Part shown: piece by piece, positions 1-7,078 of the stretch
How the letters are laid out: each line of letters opens with the position of its first letter
How positions within the stretch are numbered: the first letter of the stretch is position 1
DNA from: RGDT01 sp964630925
GTDB taxonomy: Bacteria; Planctomycetota; Planctomycetia; Gemmatales; Gemmataceae
Reading direction: 5' to 3'
Length of the DNA stretch: 22,019 bases
Assembly: GCA_964630925.1 (NCBI GenBank)
Contig: CAZVZK010000165.1
Location: 1 to 22,019, forward strand
Translations under genes and position numbers: made by a program
The notes under the pieces: model-generated
Databases searched by the model: none
What the model was told of the DNA's origin: nothing
What the model saw: the letters and a program-made list of their open reading frames with translations, nothing else

Positions 1-175
1 AAGGACTTGCGCCCGGCTAAACGGTGCGAAGAATCACTCACTCCGCAGAGCTGGGAGGGGCGATTGCACGCCGATGGCGGGCCGGGGCGAGCGGGCGGGT
101 TATTCGTTTGCCTTCGGCGCCGGGCGTCCTATGGTTAGGTAGTTTTTCACACGCGCCCACCTCGCAGAGCGCCGC
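1..175. other. Leader region upstream of the kinase gene, no gene seen
   Basis: GC-rich stretch at the left edge of the window. I see no convincing reading frame, RNA gene or sigma-70 type promoter. A short T-run lies near 141-148. Only a weak GAG-type ribosome binding site precedes the ATG at 176. Confidence 0.4.
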
Positions 176-1087
176 ATGACAATCCACGCCGGGCTGAACC
201 CCATCGCCGGGCTCCGACTGACGCGGCCACTGGGCCGGGGGGCGTTCGCCGAGGTGTGGGAGGCCACACGCGGCGAGGACCGCTTCGCCCTCAAGTTCCT
301 CGACTGCCGGCAGCGCGGGGCGTCCGAGGTCGCCTCCGAGGTCCGCGTCCTGCGGTCCCTGTCCGGCCTGAAGCACCCGAACATCATCCAGCTGCACGAG
401 GTCCACGCCTGGGAGCGTTACGTCGTCCTCGTCATGGAGCGGGCCGACGGCAACCTGGAAGACCTGCGCCTGGCCTATCAGGAATCCTCCGGCGAAAACG
501 TCCCGCCCCGGCACGCCCTCGACCTCCTCGACCAGGCGGCCCGCGCGCTCGACTTCATCGCCGCCGCCAAGCCCGCCGTGGCCATGGTGGCCAAGGGCCT
601 CCAGCACTGCGACGTGAAGCCGTCGAACCTGCTGCTGGTGGGCAACACGCTCAAGGTGGCGGACTTCGGGCTGTGCGTCGGCACGGGCTGGCACACGCAC
701 TCCAGGGGGTGGCGGGGCACGCCGCCGTTCGCGGCCCCGGAGCTGTTCGGCGGGTGCCCGTCGCCGGGGACCGACCAGTTCTCACTCGCCGTCACGTTCT
801 GCGCGATGGTCATGGGGAGCAGGCCGTTCGTCCAGGCCGACCTGTCCTCGACGCCCATCGGCATCCCCATCGACCTGATGACGCTGCGGACGCACGAGGC
901 GCCGGTGTTCGGGCGGGCGCTGCACCGCTACCCCAGCTCGCGCTACGCGACGTGCAAGGAGTTCATGCAGGAGCTACGCAAGGTCATCGAGGCGCCGCGC
1001 CCCTCGTCGAAGATCTTCCCGCGCGGCGTGGCCGGCTCGCTGCGTGACAAACAGGCGGGCCGTCACCCCGTCACGAACACCAGGTGA
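176..1087 (+). CDS. Serine/threonine protein kinase, soluble, non-RD type
   Basis: Predicted to transfer the ATP gamma-phosphate to Ser/Thr of partner proteins in the cytoplasm. The 303-residue protein is almost only a kinase domain: glycine loop LGRGAFAEVW (19-28), ATP-binding Lys40 in ALKFLD, probable alpha-C Glu55, catalytic loop HCDVKPSN (144-151) with Asp146, DFG at 163-165 and APE at 187-189. The usual Arg before the catalytic Asp is Cys145, so this is a non-RD kinase that may not need activation-loop phosphorylation (inference). There is no transmembrane helix or extracellular sensor domain, unlike many planctomycete kinases of the PknB type. The last 35 or so residues are basic and low in complexity. 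The 3' end overlaps the convergent LutC gene by 25 bp. No target is indicated by the neighbours. Confidence 0.93.
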   Translation: MTIHAGLNPIAGLRLTRPLGRGAFAEVWEATRGEDRFALKFLDCRQRGASEVASEVRVLRSLSGLKHPNIIQLHEVHAWERYVVLVMERADGNLEDLRLAYQESSGENVPPRHALDLLDQAARALDFIAAAKPAVAMVAKGLQHCDVKPSNLLLVGNTLKVADFGLCVGTGWHTHSRGWRGTPPFAAPELFGGCPSPGTDQFSLAVTFCAMVMGSRPFVQADLSSTPIGIPIDLMTLRTHEAPVFGRALHRYPSSRYATCKEFMQELRKVIEAPRPSSKIFPRGVAGSLRDKQAGRHPVTNTR

Positions 1088-1698
1088 ACCTCGCCCGGCC
1101 CGTGGACGCCGGTCACCAGCTTCAGCTCGATGTCGCCGGTCTTGCTCGGCCCCGTGATCAGCGTCAGGCACGCCGGCGGGGCCGCCCCCGTGAACAGGTC
1201 GAACAGGTCGGGGACGATCTTCGACCCGTCGGCGACGGCGATGTGGATGGGCGGCAGCAGGCTCAGGACGCGCGGCTGATCGGGCCGGGTGTGCAGGGCG
1301 ATGGTGCCGGTCTCGGCGACGACGGCGTCCACGGCGGACACGCCGGCGTCGGCGGCGAACAGCTCCGGCCGCGTGGGCTGTTTGGCCGTCTCCCACACCT
1401 CCATGCCGGCGGAGCGCAGGTCGTCGATGACGCCCTCGACATCGGGGCCGACGAGGACGCGCTTGCAGCCGCGTTGCTGGAGGAGGTCGGCGACGCGGAC
1501 GCGGGCCTCGGCCCAGGTAGCGACAGGGTGGAAGACGCCGCCGGCGGCGGCCAGCTCGTCGCGCAGGCGGGCGACGGGGTCAGGGCCGGCGCCCTGATGG
1601 CCGACGGAGCCGCGCTCGGGCAGGGGCGGGGTGCCGGCGGTGTTGCCGTCGCGGACGGCCTGGCGGATGCGGGACAGCATGGCTTCGCGGTCGCTCAT
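1063..1698 (-). CDS. LUD-domain protein, LutC/YkgG family
   Basis: Member of the LUD family (DUF162), whose characterised member LutC belongs to the LutABC L-lactate oxidation complex. Typical family motifs are visible: AETGTI (128-133), ITGPSKTGDIE (181-191) and GVHGP (197-201), in a 211-residue protein close to the usual LutC length. LutA and LutB are not next to it, so it is an orphan here; it follows the GT4 gene by about 25 bp and is probably co-transcribed with gmd and that gene. An in-frame GTG at 1707 would add three residues; I prefer the ATG, although neither has a good ribosome binding site. Lactate use is known for the family but not shown by this context. Confidence 0.85.
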   Translation of the reverse strand: MSDREAMLSRIRQAVRDGNTAGTPPLPERGSVGHQGAGPDPVARLRDELAAAGGVFHPVATWAEARVRVADLLQQRGCKRVLVGPDVEGVIDDLRSAGMEVWETAKQPTRPELFAADAGVSAVDAVVAETGTIALHTRPDQPRVLSLLPPIHIAVADGSKIVPDLFDLFTGAAPPACLTLITGPSKTGDIELKLVTGVHGPGEVHLVFVTG

Positions 1699-1723
1699 GC
1701 TGGACACGATACGGGCGGGGCCG

Positions 1724-2923
1724 TCACGCGGCGCGGCGTGCGGGTGCGGCGGCGGCCCGGCGGTAGGCGGCGAGGGTCTCGGCGGCGCAGCGTTCCCATG
1801 TGAAGGTGGCGGCCAGCTCGACGCCGCCGCGGGTGAGGGACACCCGCCAATCGTCGTCGGTGATGACGCGGCGCATGGCGTCGCGCCAGCACTCCAAATC
1901 GTCGGGGTCGATGACCACGCCGCGGCCGGCGACGACCTCGGCGACGGCGCCGGCGGTGGAGGCGATCACCGCCCCGCCGCAGGCGAACATCTCGACGGTG
2001 GGCATGCCGAAGCCCTCGTAGCGCGTCGGGAAGACGAGCGCCCGCGCCCCGTTATAGACGGCGGGGAGGTCGGCCTCGGCGACGTAGCCGGCGTGGATCA
2101 CGCCGCACTGCTTGCCGGGGCCGGCGAGGAAGTCATGCACGTCGGCGCTGTTCCACCCCCAGCCGCCGACGAGGACGAGCGGGCACGCCGCGCGCACCTC
2201 GGCCGGCAGGTCGCGGTAGGCGCGGAGGAGGAGCAGCAGGTTCTTGCGTGGCTCGATGGTGCCGACATGGAGGAGGTAACTCGGCGGCAGCCCTAGGCGG
2301 CGCAGGGCGGCGGCGGTCTCCTCGGGCGGCAGGCGGCGGAAGTGGGGCCGGGGGCCGCAGTAGGTGCGGGTGACCATCTCCGGGGGCAGGCCGAGGTGGG
2401 TGATGATCTCGTGGCGGACGTGGTCGGAGATGGTGAGGACGTGTCGCGCCCGGCCCAGGCCGCCACGGAAACGCTCCTCCCAGTCGAAGACGCGGTGGGC
2501 GGGGTGCCATTCGGGGTGCAGGATGACGGACAGGTCGTGGACCGAGACGACGGTGGGGAGGTCGCAGCGGAGCGGGATGAAGTTGGGCTCGTGGTACAGG
2601 TCGAAGCCGCGGGCGAGGCCGCGGAACCGGGCGGCGGTGAGGACGAGGGCGGCCTGCTTGGCCTTCCACAACAGCCACTGGCCCCAGGTCAGGCGAAAGG
2701 AGCGGTCGGCGGCGGAGGGGCCGGCGTCCTTCGCGGGGGCGGCGTCCATCCAGGCCCGCACGGGGGACAGGCGGCGTTTGAGGCCGGCGAGGGGGTCGGG
2801 CTGGACGCAGACGACCTCGTCGGGCGCGCACGACGCCCGGAGGCAGCGGGACAGCTCGGCGGCGTAGTGGCCGACGCCGGTGCGGGCGCCGGCGCTGGCC
2901 TGGCCGTTGATGATGACTTTCAT
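1724..2923 (-). CDS. Glycosyltransferase, GT4 family (GT-B fold)
   Basis: Retaining glycosyltransferase expected to move a sugar from a nucleotide donor to a polysaccharide or lipid-linked acceptor. The N-terminus (NGQASAGARTGVGHYAAEL, 6-24) is the usual acceptor-side loop, LHVGTIEPRKN (218-228) starts the donor-binding half, and the EX7E motif is Glu303 and Glu311 in YEGFGMPTVE. The 399-residue length is normal. It lies 98 bp downstream of gmd on the same strand, so its donor may be GDP-mannose or a GDP-deoxyhexose (inference). The gap to gmd is an AT-rich inverted repeat that ends at the ATG itself, so the site where a ribosome binding sequence should be reads AAACACTAAACAC and no Shine-Dalgarno is visible. 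Confidence 0.9.
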   Translation of the reverse strand: MKVIINGQASAGARTGVGHYAAELSRCLRASCAPDEVVCVQPDPLAGLKRRLSPVRAWMDAAPAKDAGPSAADRSFRLTWGQWLLWKAKQAALVLTAARFRGLARGFDLYHEPNFIPLRCDLPTVVSVHDLSVILHPEWHPAHRVFDWEERFRGGLGRARHVLTISDHVRHEIITHLGLPPEMVTRTYCGPRPHFRRLPPEETAAALRRLGLPPSYLLHVGTIEPRKNLLLLLRAYRDLPAEVRAACPLVLVGGWGWNSADVHDFLAGPGKQCGVIHAGYVAEADLPAVYNGARALVFPTRYEGFGMPTVEMFACGGAVIASTAGAVAEVVAGRGVVIDPDDLECWRDAMRRVITDDDWRVSLTRGGVELAATFTWERCAAETLAAYRRAAAAPARRAA

Positions 2924-3019
2924 GTGTTTAGTGTTTGGTGTTTAGTGTTTGGTGCCTGGCCTCTGGTGCCGTGTCCGTCCGCCGAGACACGAAACGCCAA
3001 ACACCAAACACTAAACACA
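2923..3019. repeat. Inverted repeat made of GTGTTTR heptads
   Basis: Two 21-nt arms, 2923-2943 and 2999-3019, are perfect reverse complements separated by 55 nt. The left arm continues as four heptads alternating GTGTTTA and GTGTTTG (2924-2951); the right arm, read on the minus strand, is GTGTTTA, GTGTTTG, GTGTTTG and a decayed GCGTTTC. The loop holds a smaller possible stem (CGTGTC near 2970-2975, GACACG near 2985-2990). The AT-rich arms contrast sharply with the GC-rich surroundings. The element fills the whole gap between the gmd stop (3022) and the glycosyltransferase ATG (2921-2923), so it would be transcribed as a long hairpin between the two coding regions. Confidence 0.85.
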
Positions 3020-3021
3020 AG

Positions 3022-4008
3022 TCAGGCGGCGGCACGGAGGACCTTCTGCTGCCGCGCGATGGCGAGGTCGGAATCGACCATCATCTTGACGAGCTGCTCG
3101 AAGGAGACGCTCGGCCTCCATCCCAGCTCCTTCTCGGCCTTGGACGGGTCGGAGAGGAGGAGGTCCACCTCGGCGGGGCGGATGAACTTCGGGTCGATGA
3201 CGACGTGCTTCTTCCAGTCGAGGCCGGCGTGGCCGAAGGCGATCTCGACGAACTCCTGCACGGTGTGGGTCTCGCCGGTGCCGACGACGTAGTCCTCCGG
3301 CTTGTCCTGCTGGAGCATCAGCCACATGGCCTGGACGTAGTCGCCGGCGAAGCCCCAGTCACGCTTGGCGTGCATGTTGCCCAGCCGCAGCTCCTTCTCC
3401 AGGCCGTACTTGATACGGGCGACGTGGTGCGTGATCTTGCGGGTGACGAACTCCAGGCCGCGCCGCGGGCTCTCGTGGTTGAAGAGGATGCCCGAGCAGG
3501 CGTACATCCCGTAGCTCTCGCGGTAGTTCGTGGTGATGTAGTGGCCGTAGACCTTGGCGACGCCATACGGGCTGCGTGGATAGAAGGGGGTGTCCTCGCG
3601 CTGGGGGACGGCCTGCACCTTGCCGTACATCTCGGAGGAAGAGGCCTGGTAGAACTTCGCCTTGGGGCACACCTGGCGGATGGCGTCGAGGACGCGCGTG
3701 ACGCCGACGGCGGTGTACTCGGCGGTGAGGACGGGCTGCGACCAGGAGGTGGCGACGAAGGACTGGGCGCCGAGGTTGTACACCTCATCCGGCTGCACCT
3801 CGGCGAGGACGCCGGCGATGGAGGTCTGATCGAGGAGGTCGGCCTGATGCAGCTCGATCCGGCCGCGGATGTGCTCGATGCGCTGGAAGGTGTCGGTGCT
3901 GCTCCGCCGCACCATGCCGCAGACGCGGTAGCCCTTGGCCAGGAGCAGCTCCGCGAGGTAACTGCCGTCCTGGCCGTTGATGCCGGTGATGAAAGCGGTC
4001 TTCGCCAT
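3022..4008 (-). CDS. gmd: GDP-mannose 4,6-dehydratase
   Basis: Converts GDP-D-mannose to GDP-4-dehydro-6-deoxy-D-mannose with bound NADP, the first step to GDP-fucose, GDP-rhamnose and related sugars. The extended SDR fold is clear: nucleotide-binding TGINGQDGS (8-16), active-site SSSE (123-126), and the YxxxK pair Tyr148 and Lys152 in SPYGVAK. NFRESYG-like (NYRESYG), FNHESPRRG and KRDWGFAGDYV match bacterial Gmd closely, and the 328-residue length is typical. It heads a leftward set with the GT4 gene. The next enzyme in the pathway is not adjacent; the reductase-like gene at 9990-10859 is a possible partner. The ATG at 4006-4008 is the natural start because the dinucleotide-binding motif begins immediately after it. 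Confidence 0.96.
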   Translation of the reverse strand: MAKTAFITGINGQDGSYLAELLLAKGYRVCGMVRRSSTDTFQRIEHIRGRIELHQADLLDQTSIAGVLAEVQPDEVYNLGAQSFVATSWSQPVLTAEYTAVGVTRVLDAIRQVCPKAKFYQASSSEMYGKVQAVPQREDTPFYPRSPYGVAKVYGHYITTNYRESYGMYACSGILFNHESPRRGLEFVTRKITHHVARIKYGLEKELRLGNMHAKRDWGFAGDYVQAMWLMLQQDKPEDYVVGTGETHTVQEFVEIAFGHAGLDWKKHVVIDPKFIRPAEVDLLLSDPSKAEKELGWRPSVSFEQLVKMMVDSDLAIARQQKVLRAAA

Positions 4009-4115
4009 CCTAGCGTACCTCGTGTGCGAATAGCGGGGCTACCGAGCGTCCCGTGGGCGGGAACGTACCCCGGCGGCGGACGGCGTGTCAAGACGGACAG
4101 GCGGCGTGGCGGCGT

Positions 4116-5177
4116 TCAGATCGTGCCCCAGACGAACTTGTCGAACACGCCGGCCCGCGCGGCGGCGGCATCGGCGAAGACGTGCAGCCGCTCGACGAAG
4201 TGCCAGTGCATGGATCCCTCCGACCACAGCTCGAACAGCTCCAGGTGCGAGGGCGGGACTTCGGCGAACCAGAGATCAGGCCCCCAATGGGGGCAGATCT
4301 TGCGCTCGGCGGGCGTCGCGAAGAGGTGGCGCGGGCCGTCGGGCGCGCCCAGCAGGGCCCACTCGAGCCTGGTGTCCCCGATCACGTTGAAGTCCTTCAG
4401 CTCGTCGGGGAGCGCCTCGTCCCAGATCGGGTGGTGCATCATCTCCGTCAGCCGGATGGGGCGTGTGTGGCCCGTCGGGAAGCGGACCCTGCCGATCTGG
4501 TGCGGGTGGAAGGTGTACGGCCGGGGCGGCCGGATGCGCGCGAGCGGCACGCCGGGCGGCGTGTAGAAAAGCTCGACGCCGCGCGGCTCGTTCTCGGGGT
4601 AGAAGAAGAGGGACAGCAGGCCCGCATCGGGCAGGAGGCCGGCGCCCAGGGTGCCGGCCAGGTCGGCGAGGTCGATCTGGAGGAGGAACAGCGTCGGCCA
4701 GCGCCCGCCGCATAGCTCGTCGTCACACATGGGCCAGGGTGTGCCGGGGGGGAGGTCGGGCAGGCCGCCGGCGCGGCTGGCGCCCAGGGGCACGCGCGAC
4801 ATCGGCCTGCGTCCGAGCAGGTCGATACGCATGCACGGCCTGGCGGCATTCAGGAATGTCGGCAGATGGGGCGCGAGACGGCCGCAGGTGTCGGCACGCG
4901 CGCGGATGCGCCGCCTGGGGCCGAGGCCGACCAGCTCCTCCCACTCGGCGGGGATGCCGGGCGGACGCCTGGGGAGGCGTTTCCCGGCGGCGTAGGCGGC
5001 GAGGGAGCGGCGCAGGTGGGCGGCACGCGGGTCGGCGTGTTCCTCGAGCCAGTCGTTGTAAACGCCGAGCGCGTCCTGATCACCCAGCCGCGCGGTCAGG
5101 ACACGCAGAAGGGCCAGCTCTTCTTCCGTCCGCGCCACACCGCCTGACATCGTCACCCCCGACGTCACCTGTTGCAT
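4116..5177 (-). CDS. TIGR02996-type N-terminal domain plus DUF1963 (YwqG-like) protein
   Basis: A 353-residue cytoplasmic protein of unknown function. Residues 21-62 (LALLRVLTARLGDQ..., YNDWLEEHADPRAAHLRR) resemble the short TIGR02996 domain, which planctomycetes of the Gemmata group place at the N-terminus of many proteins. From about 130 on, LGASRAGGLPDLPPGTPWP, LFLLQIDLADLAG and GLLSLFFYPENEPRG are characteristic of DUF1963 (YwqG family), which has no established enzymatic role. No signal peptide or membrane segment is seen. A second ATG at 5150 (MSGGVARTEEE) is an equally good start, since TIGR02996 domains usually begin within a few residues of the N-terminus. It lies 107 bp upstream of gmd on the same strand, and divergently from the gene at 5338. 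Confidence 0.8.
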   Translation of the reverse strand: MQQVTSGVTMSGGVARTEEELALLRVLTARLGDQDALGVYNDWLEEHADPRAAHLRRSLAAYAAGKRLPRRPPGIPAEWEELVGLGPRRRIRARADTCGRLAPHLPTFLNAARPCMRIDLLGRRPMSRVPLGASRAGGLPDLPPGTPWPMCDDELCGGRWPTLFLLQIDLADLAGTLGAGLLPDAGLLSLFFYPENEPRGVELFYTPPGVPLARIRPPRPYTFHPHQIGRVRFPTGHTRPIRLTEMMHHPIWDEALPDELKDFNVIGDTRLEWALLGAPDGPRHLFATPAERKICPHWGPDLWFAEVPPSHLELFELWSEGSMHWHFVERLHVFADAAAARAGVFDKFVWGTI

Positions 5178-5337
5178 TGCCGTCCACGACGACGTGTTAG
5201 GAATGACGGCCCGCTCGTCTGTCTATTGGGGCGTGTGACACCAGGCTCGCCTCCGATGGACCACTCCGGCATTTCCTCACGACGGCCGCCCGACTTCCCG
5301 AGCCGTCGGGGCATTTCAAAGAAGGACACGGTGCATC
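5178..5337. promoter_or_regulatory. Divergent intergenic region with a leader hairpin
   Basis: This 160-bp gap separates two divergent genes and must hold promoters for both, but I cannot point to convincing -35/-10 boxes. An inverted repeat (CGACGGC 5280-5286, GCCGTCG 5302-5308, 15-nt loop) would form a hairpin in the leader of the rightward gene, about 30 nt before its ATG. AAGGA at about 5321-5325 could be its ribosome binding site. Confidence 0.35.
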
Positions 5338-6462
5338 ATGCGATCCCTCACACGGGCCGTCCTGTGCGTCTGCGCGCTTCTGGGCCTGACGGCGCTGCCG
5401 TCCGCCTCGCGCGGCGATGAGATCCCGAAGGAGTACCGCGAGACCGTCCGCAAGGGGCTCGAGTGGGTCGCACGCCATCAGCACAAGGACGGCCACTGGG
5501 AGGGCGTCGGCGGCGAGTACCAGGTCTCGATGACGGCCATGTGCGGCATGGCGCTGCTCGGCGAGGGCAGCACCATGCGCGAGGGCAAGTACCGCGACCA
5601 CATCAAGCGTGCCGTGGCGTGGCTCATGGACCGCGCCCAGCCCAACGGGCTGATCGGCGTGCCGGGCAGCTCGTCGCTCGGCGGGAGGTACATGTACGGG
5701 CACGGCTTCGCCGTGCTGTTCCTCTCCTGCATCGTCGGCGAGGAGGACAACATCCGCCGCCGCGAGGCGCTGGTCGGCATCCTGGAGAGGGCGTGCAAGT
5801 ACATCCGCGACGCCCAGACGTTCCGGGGCGGCTGGGGCTACGCGTCGGCGAAGGACAGCGAGATGCTGGGGTTCGGCAAGGACTTCGACGAGGGCTCGGT
5901 GACGGTCACGCAGATGCAGGCCCTCCGCGCCGCCCGCAACGCCGGCATCATCGTCCCGTCCGAGGCCATCCGCGACGGGGTCAAGTACCTCCGGGATTCC
6001 ACGACCCCGGACGGGGGCGTGGTGTACGGCCTGGCGACGCGCCACACCGACCCGCGGCCGGCCCTGACGGCGGCGGCGATCTGCTGCGGGTTCAGCGCCG
6101 GCGAGTACAAGGGCGACCTCGTCAAGAAGTGGCTGGGGTTCAGCCGGCTGCGTCTGGTCTCGCCGGACAAGGGGCGCATGGACCACCACGAGTACACGCA
6201 CTACTACTACGCCCAGGTGGTGTACGTCCTGGGTGATGACCGTTACAAGAAGCTGTTCCCCGAGGCGAAGGACGACGACCTCCTGACGTGGACGAAGTAC
6301 CGCAAGGCGCTGTTCGATGACATCAAGCGGACGCAGTCTGAGGACGGGAGCTGGAGCCTGGACAACTGGACGGCGCGGTCGGTCGGGCCGATCTACGTGA
6401 CGGCGTGCTACCTGACGGTGCTGCAGCTCGACAAGGGCAACCTGCCGATTTACATGCGGTAG
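5338..6462 (+). CDS. Secreted prenyltransferase/squalene-cyclase-repeat protein
   Basis: A 374-residue exported protein with an N-terminal signal peptide (MRSLTRAVLCVCALLGLTAL followed by PSASRG). The mature part has the repeated helix-turn elements of the alpha/alpha-barrel terpene-cyclase-like fold: QHKDGHWEG (48-56), FRGGWGYAS (about 161-169), TPDGGVVYG (about 223-231) and SEDGSWSLDNW (about 336-346). The DXDD acid motif of squalene-hopene cyclases is not seen, and proteins of this type in planctomycetes are exported, so hopanoid cyclisation is unlikely; binding or structural work outside the cytoplasm is more plausible (inference). A distant paralogue lies at 20755-21855. The gene ends 6 bp from the convergent gene at 6469. 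Confidence 0.82.
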   Translation: MRSLTRAVLCVCALLGLTALPSASRGDEIPKEYRETVRKGLEWVARHQHKDGHWEGVGGEYQVSMTAMCGMALLGEGSTMREGKYRDHIKRAVAWLMDRAQPNGLIGVPGSSSLGGRYMYGHGFAVLFLSCIVGEEDNIRRREALVGILERACKYIRDAQTFRGGWGYASAKDSEMLGFGKDFDEGSVTVTQMQALRAARNAGIIVPSEAIRDGVKYLRDSTTPDGGVVYGLATRHTDPRPALTAAAICCGFSAGEYKGDLVKKWLGFSRLRLVSPDKGRMDHHEYTHYYYAQVVYVLGDDRYKKLFPEAKDDDLLTWTKYRKALFDDIKRTQSEDGSWSLDNWTARSVGPIYVTACYLTVLQLDKGNLPIYMR

Positions 6463-6468
6463 CCCCGG

Positions 6469-7068
6469 CTACACGAGGCGCCACCCGCGGCCCGCGGGCT
6501 GGGGCGTGGCGGGCTGGGGCATCGCGGCCTCTCGCCCGACCTCCTCGAAGAGCAGGAGCTGCACGAACGGGGATGGCTGCGGTAGTCGCGGTTCTGGCTC
6601 GATGTCGGAATCCTCTACCAGGCGCTCCGCACGTGCGGCCAGCCAATCCCCGAGGTCGATCCATTGGGTGTCGCCGTTGGGCACGGTCTCGACCTCGGTC
6701 AGCCCGACGGCCCGTCGGCGATCTCCCCGCCGATCAATGCAATACAGGACGTGAGAATCAGGGTCGTGGCCGACGCCGATGATGTCTCGCCGGCTGAGGA
6801 GCCGCCGCGCCCAGGCCGTGAGGTCGGCGATTTCGGCGAGGCGGAATCCGTGTTCGTGCAGCGTGTCGTCGCCGTTGGCGAAGCAGGCCAAGATCTCATC
6901 GGGTAGCTCGCACTTGAGCGCCCGCTCCACGTCCTCGACGAGTGCGGCCTCCAGGGTGGCGTCTGGCGCGTCAGCCCCCGCGAGGGCCAGCAGATGCCGG
7001 CGAACGGCCTCCCGCAGGTGGAGCGGTCCCGGCCTGGGCGGGCGATACTTCTGGCGCGGCTCCGACAC
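6469..7068 (-). CDS. SUKH (SMI1/KNR4)-like protein
   Basis: A 199-residue cytoplasmic protein. EDVERALKCELPDEILACFA (45-64) followed by NGDD, then IGVGHDPDSHVLYCIDRRGD and a closing TQWIDLGDWLAAR, follow the order of motifs in SUKH superfamily proteins. SUKH proteins include immunity proteins of toxin systems but also many of unknown role; no toxin is adjacent. The C-terminal 45 residues are Pro-rich and probably disordered. The start is a GTG: TGAGGGTCGTGCC directly before it joins the stop codon of the WD40 gene to a GAGGG ribosome binding site, so translation is probably coupled to that gene. The family assignment is tentative. Confidence 0.65.
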   Translation of the reverse strand: MSEPRQKYRPPRPGPLHLREAVRRHLLALAGADAPDATLEAALVEDVERALKCELPDEILACFANGDDTLHEHGFRLAEIADLTAWARRLLSRRDIIGVGHDPDSHVLYCIDRRGDRRRAVGLTEVETVPNGDTQWIDLGDWLAARAERLVEDSDIEPEPRLPQPSPFVQLLLFEEVGREAAMPQPATPQPAGRGWRLV

Positions 7069-7078
7069 GGCACGACCC

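Noticed and set aside
1..13. AAGGACTTGCGCC at the left edge equals the leader just before the sulfatase ATG
   Set aside because: A 13-nt match between two places in 22 kb of GC-rich sequence is expected by chance and there is no ATG after the first copy.
2935..4566. Long plus-strand open frame opposite gmd
   Set aside because: Antisense to gmd, which has unmistakable catalytic motifs; the translated product shows no family and begins inside the heptad repeat.
5338..6462. Squalene-hopene cyclase
   Set aside because: Protein is about half the usual cyclase length, has a signal peptide, and lacks the DXDD acid motif.
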